Part shown: positions 38,233 to 40,877 of the stretch, piece after piece | Position numbering within the stretch: position 1 is the stretch's first letter | Layout: each line of letters begins with the position of its first letter | Assembly: GCA_963732855.1 (NCBI GenBank) | Contig: CAVTBB010000004.1 | Location: forward strand, 1-40,877 | Direction: 5' to 3' | DNA length: 40,877 nt | Source: DASXVU01 sp963732855 | GTDB lineage: Archaea; Thermoplasmatota; Thermoplasmata; Methanomassiliicoccales; UBA472 | Position numbers and translations under genes: made by a program | Notes under the pieces: model-generated | What the model was told of the DNA's origin: nothing | The model's input: only the letters and a program-made list of their open reading frames with translations | The model's database searches: none

Positions 38233-38811
38233 ATGATACATCTCAAAACAATAATTGATTTAAGAATAACTGATGTATATTTTTTGAATCGTGAGAAATT
38301 CATTTCCCTCCTATCCAAAAAAAAGACTTCGGGTGACCCTGATGGCATTTCTAATAATGATGTCTCATTTCAATCTGATATTGAAATAAAGAATGTGAAA
38401 GAAGACATTAAAAAATCAGTAATCATAGCTCTAAAGCATAAAGAACATGGAGCAAATACACTTTTTGCATCGATAAATGAGGAGATTGTAGGCGTATATT
38501 GCTTCAGTGACTTAAATAAATACATTCCATATAATTATATTAATACCATTGAAAGAAACGGAAAATGTGGAATAATATTCCATTGCAGAACATCGGAAAC
38601 GTATCGTGGAAGAGGAATCTATACTAGAGCCTTGAGAAAGATCTGTACGGACTACGGGCCACTATTTGATAACATCATAATCACAGCTGGCTCACGCAAT
38701 GCTGCATCAAAAGGAGGAATATTAAATACGGGATTTGAAAGAAAGATGAGGATGACTCAAGTCAAAATTCTGAACGTCCAAAGAGTCTTGTTCAGGAATT
38801 CCGTGCCTTAG
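38233..38811 (+). CDS. GNAT family acetyltransferase-like protein
   Basis: About 192 residues from the ATG at 38233 (MIHLKTIIDLRITDVYFLNR); a TATA-like gcgttaaatagg lies about 30 bases upstream, and the frame's earlier ATG at 38206 sits too close to it. The middle has a GNAT beta-strand pattern (GANTLFASINEEIVGVYCFS, CGIIFHCRTSETYRGRGIYT), where RGRGIYTRALRKI is the acetyl-CoA pyrophosphate-binding motif A. The end reads IITAGSRNAASKGGILNTGF, like motif B. It is very AT-rich like its two upstream neighbours. It probably modifies a sugar or its carrier; the substrate is unknown. Confidence 0.65.
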   Translation: MIHLKTIIDLRITDVYFLNREKFISLLSKKKTSGDPDGISNNDVSFQSDIEIKNVKEDIKKSVIIALKHKEHGANTLFASINEEIVGVYCFSDLNKYIPYNYINTIERNGKCGIIFHCRTSETYRGRGIYTRALRKICTDYGPLFDNIIITAGSRNAASKGGILNTGFERKMRMTQVKILNVQRVLFRNSVP

Positions 38812-39218
38812 TTCATCTTTTATCTTGTGAGATCCGGGTTCACGCATTGTCCTAATCATCCTCGCCGAGGAATTCGATAGGCCATTAGAGAAATCGAGGA
38901 ATCAGGATCATATGCCAGTTATCTTGAATAATTGAGAACTGCCACGTGTTTAACCACAAAGCCGGTTCGCATACCTGGAAGACGACTTAATATTTCCAGT
39001 TGGGGAAATCCTTAGCTTGACAGTGGATCCAATGAGATTTCAATAGGTTGAAATTTGGCAGGTGGGGTTTGGAACTAGGGCTAAAGGCACCCATTATTTT
39101 TGGAATTGGCCCAATTTCCAAAGACCCGTACGTTTATGGTGTCTTAAAAAATATTTAAAAAAAGTCAGGTCAGGTATCGAACTCGGGGGAAATCGCACCT
39201 CCCCCACCGTTATATCCT
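38812..39218. other. intergenic, no gene seen
   Basis: About 400 bases between the GNAT gene and the insertion sequence. A stem ggggg/ccccc (about 39185-39206) with a nearby 'tatcgaa' and a T-rich run on the minus-strand side looks superficially tRNA- or terminator-like, but does not fold as a tRNA. No open frame with recognisable features. Confidence 0.4.
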
Positions 39219-39303
39219 GAATTCGACACTTGACTCGAAGTTTCTGATGTTTTTGGTCAACCATCGAGTGCTGGGTCAGTTCAATAAATGACCATTCCGA
39301 AAA

Positions 39304-39313
39304 CAATATAAAG
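39304..39313 (+). promoter_or_regulatory. TATA box of the transposase
   Basis: The sequence caatataaag lies about 25-28 bases before the GTG at 39336, predicting a leaderless transposase message. Confidence 0.45.
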
Positions 39314-39335
39314 TGTCCTCAGCCCTGCTGTAATT

Positions 39336-40769
39336 GTGCAAAGACAGACCAGACTGAGGACAGCTCAGCTTACGCCTAACGGAAATAAATCTTTTCCCAT
39401 CGGACCGAGTCTGATGGTGGACGATCTCTACGAACGACTGGGCTTGAGCGAGGTCATCGGACCGCTCAAGACCAAGGGCATCCCGCTGGATGCCCTCATG
39501 CGTGGTTTGCTGGCATACAAGCTGGGCGATAACTTCAGCGTGCTGCAGGCCAGCGAGTGGCTGAACCAGCCAGAGATGCTGGAGCAGTACGAGCTCAGGT
39601 CGTTCGATGAGAAAACGCTTTACCGCGCCGTTGAAACGCTGGGTCACAATCGGGAGAGGATCATCCAGAAGCTCCAGGACCGCGTCCTGGAGCTGTTGGG
39701 ACATCCTCCGACCGATATTCTGCTGGACTGGACCTCGATCGTGATGTATGGCGACATGTCCGACCTCGCCAGGTATGGTTACTCCCGTGACCACCAGCCA
39801 GGCGAGCGCCAGCTGACGCTCGGGGCGGCCATGCTGGCGCCGCCCTACGACGTTCCTATTGGTCTAACCGTCGAGGCCGGGAATCGTCAACGACCAAGTA
39901 CATATGAGATCGACCTATGGCCAGGTACGTCACCTCCTTGGTCCAAGCTCCCTGGTCGTGTTCGACCGGGGAGCGAACGACAAGGAGAACCTGGAGCGGA
40001 TCGAGCTGGACGGAAACGACTATCTGACCGCGAAGAAGCTGAACAAGAGCGACGACCAGTACTTCGAAAAGTTCTCCAAGATCAGCTGGGAATGCATAGA
40101 CGCCGGCATCGGCGTCTATGCTTTGAAGAAGACTTTCCCCAGCCGAGTCAACTATTACTTCTTCTCCGAGAAGCTGCGGAAGGACCATCTGAGGTCCTGC
40201 CTCAGGCAGGCGGAACGCCTGCTGGCCGAGGCCAAGGCGATCCAGGACAGTCTGGACCGAGGCAGGAGGCTGCCGAAACGTTTCTGCATCAATAATCCGC
40301 TGGTCGACGTCAAGTACGATTATCAGACCAGGCTGACCGACCTGCCGGAGGCGGAGGCGCTCCGCCTCCTGCTCCGCGAGGTAATCACCGGCAGGGAAGG
40401 GTGCTTCTGCCTCACCTCCAACCGGGACATGTCAGCATCCGAAGCTTTGAGGATCTACCGGGCCAAGGATGCGATAGAAAAGCTCTTCCATTCGTTGAAG
40501 AGCGAGATCGAGGTAAAACCCGTCCGGGTCTGGTCGGAGGACGCCGTGCACGGCGTCCTTTTGATCGGTTTCATTGCCCAGGTGATGATCAGTTTGACAC
40601 GTCATTTCATTAAGCCAGTAAAACGCATGTCAACGAAATTCATCATCGCCGCTTTGCAAAAGTTGACATTAACCCTAGTTTCGGCGGGGAATGGATGAAA
40701 AGAAAGTTCTACTCGAACTTCAACCCGATAAACAAGGCCATTTTGGCAGAATACTTCATCCGATCCTAG
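39336..40769 (+). pseudogene. IS1634-like DDE transposase, two frameshifts
   Basis: Starts at the GTG at 39336. The N-terminal DUF4277-like region (FPIGPSLMVDDLYERLGLSE, LLAYKLGDNFSVLQASEWLN) leads into the DDE core with first Asp in DILLDWTSIVMYGD, ending in one frame at VEAGN. After a single-base shift near 39884 the next frame continues VNDQVHMRSTYGQVRHLLG, SSLVVFDRGANDKENL (second Asp), then the terminal region AKDAIEKLFHSLKSEI with the catalytic Glu and SEDAVHGVLLIGFIAQVM. A second shift near 40693 is followed by WMKRKFYSNFNPINKAILAE and a stop at 40767-40769. Conservation outside the shifts is high. As read, no full-length transposase can be made without recoding. Confidence 0.8.
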
Positions 40770-40771
40770 CA

Positions 40772-40795
40772 AAATCGCCCGAAAACGGGCGATTT
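40772..40795 (+). terminator. hairpin after the transposase
   Basis: Perfect 10-bp inverted repeat aaatcgcccg / cgggcgattt around an AAAA loop, two bases after the transposase stop and inside the right end of the insertion sequence. Probably a transcription terminator or an insulator of the element. Confidence 0.7.
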
Positions 40796-40877
40796 CGATG
40801 AGGTCAGCGGTACCTCAAAATCATGTGTCAAATTCTAAAACCAGTCTAATTTATCGAGGTCAACTGTCAAGGTCAGG

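Larger units (their letters stand above)
39219..40835 (+). mobile_element. IS4/IS1634-like insertion sequence
   Basis: About 1617 bases. The terminal inverted repeats are GAATTCGACACTTGACT at 39219-39235 and the reverse complement of AATCATGTGTCAAATTC at 40819-40835, matching at 14 of 17 positions. Between them lies one transposase gene with a hairpin after it. No clear target-site duplication flanks the ends, which may mean old age or that the true ends differ by a few bases. The GC-rich coding region contrasts with the AT-rich genes just upstream. Confidence 0.65.

Noticed and set aside
39165..39215. Possible tRNA fragment on the minus strand (GAGTTCGATACC-like T-arm with a G5/C5 stem)
   Set aside because: The flanking bases do not pair as a T-stem, and no acceptor, D-arm or anticodon arm can be drawn. 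The insertion sequence begins a few bases away.
39884..39904. Programmed frameshift in the transposase
   Set aside because: No slippery heptamer of the usual A- or T-rich type and no obvious stimulatory structure at the shift point; other frameshifts in the window make a mutation or read error more likely.

Overview
The window looks like archaeal DNA from a methanogen-related or Thermoplasmatota-type euryarchaeon. The evidence is AT-rich TATA-like boxes about 25-30 bases before start codons with short or absent leaders, an HTH_10 (bacterio-opsin-activator type) regulator, a remnant of an archaeal 'PCE-VVWYVLP' HTH regulator, receiver/PAS/GAF sensor proteins with the 'FILFTGKGREEV' receiver signature common in methanogens, and large secreted Ig/FN3 proteins held by one C-terminal membrane helix. 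The exact lineage cannot be fixed from this sequence.

Layout. (1) 1-3.3 kb: a decaying sulfur-relay/regulator neighbourhood with a hypothetical gene, a twice-frameshifted DUF1638 gene, a TusA-like sulfur carrier, a stub of an HTH regulator, a DsrE-like protein and an HTH_10 regulator broken by several frameshifts. (2) 3.7-7.6 kb: signal transduction. A receiver-PAS-GAF-PAS-kinase is broken mainly in its receiver domain, an orphan piece of a second kinase ATPase domain follows, and a convergent PAS-histidine kinase overlaps (ATGA) an FN3 membrane protein. (3) 7.6-13.5 kb: FN3 protein, a small hypothetical, an intact 1-pyrroline-5-carboxylate dehydrogenase, a membrane-anchored beta-propeller and a receiver-PAS-GAF protein without a kinase domain. 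(4) 13.7-19.2 kb: a 1554-residue secreted papain-like protease with Ig-like repeats, then a zinc-ribbon/membrane protein with a frameshift. (5) 19.5-21.3 kb: a DrrA/DrrB-type ABC exporter whose ATPase has one frameshift near its start. (6) 21.8-23.5 kb: a NodU/CmcH-type carbamoyltransferase broken by several frameshifts. (7) 23.8-30.1 kb: two tandem paralogous secreted beta-helix/FN3 proteins, one holding five virtually identical 288-bp FN3 repeats. (8) 31.0-38.8 kb: a surface-glycan type cluster with two SDR nucleotide-sugar enzymes, two glycosyltransferases, a FemAB/GNAT-like transferase, a ceramidase-like hydrolase and a GNAT protein. Its last 3 kb is clearly AT-richer than the rest. (9) 39.2-40.8 kb: an IS4/IS1634-like insertion sequence with imperfect terminal inverted repeats and a frameshifted transposase.

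The main theme is cell-surface and accessory biology: envelope sensing, secreted repeat proteins and glycan modification. A second theme is an uneven distribution of single-base frameshifts. They are dense in 0.5-7.3 kb and 21.2-23.5 kb, and largely absent from 7.6-19.2 kb and 31-37.8 kb. Either parts of the window are decaying accessory DNA, or parts carry uncorrected sequencing errors. The sequence alone cannot fully separate these. An in-frame stop, an isolated gene stub and an orphan kinase fragment argue that at least some of the decay is real.
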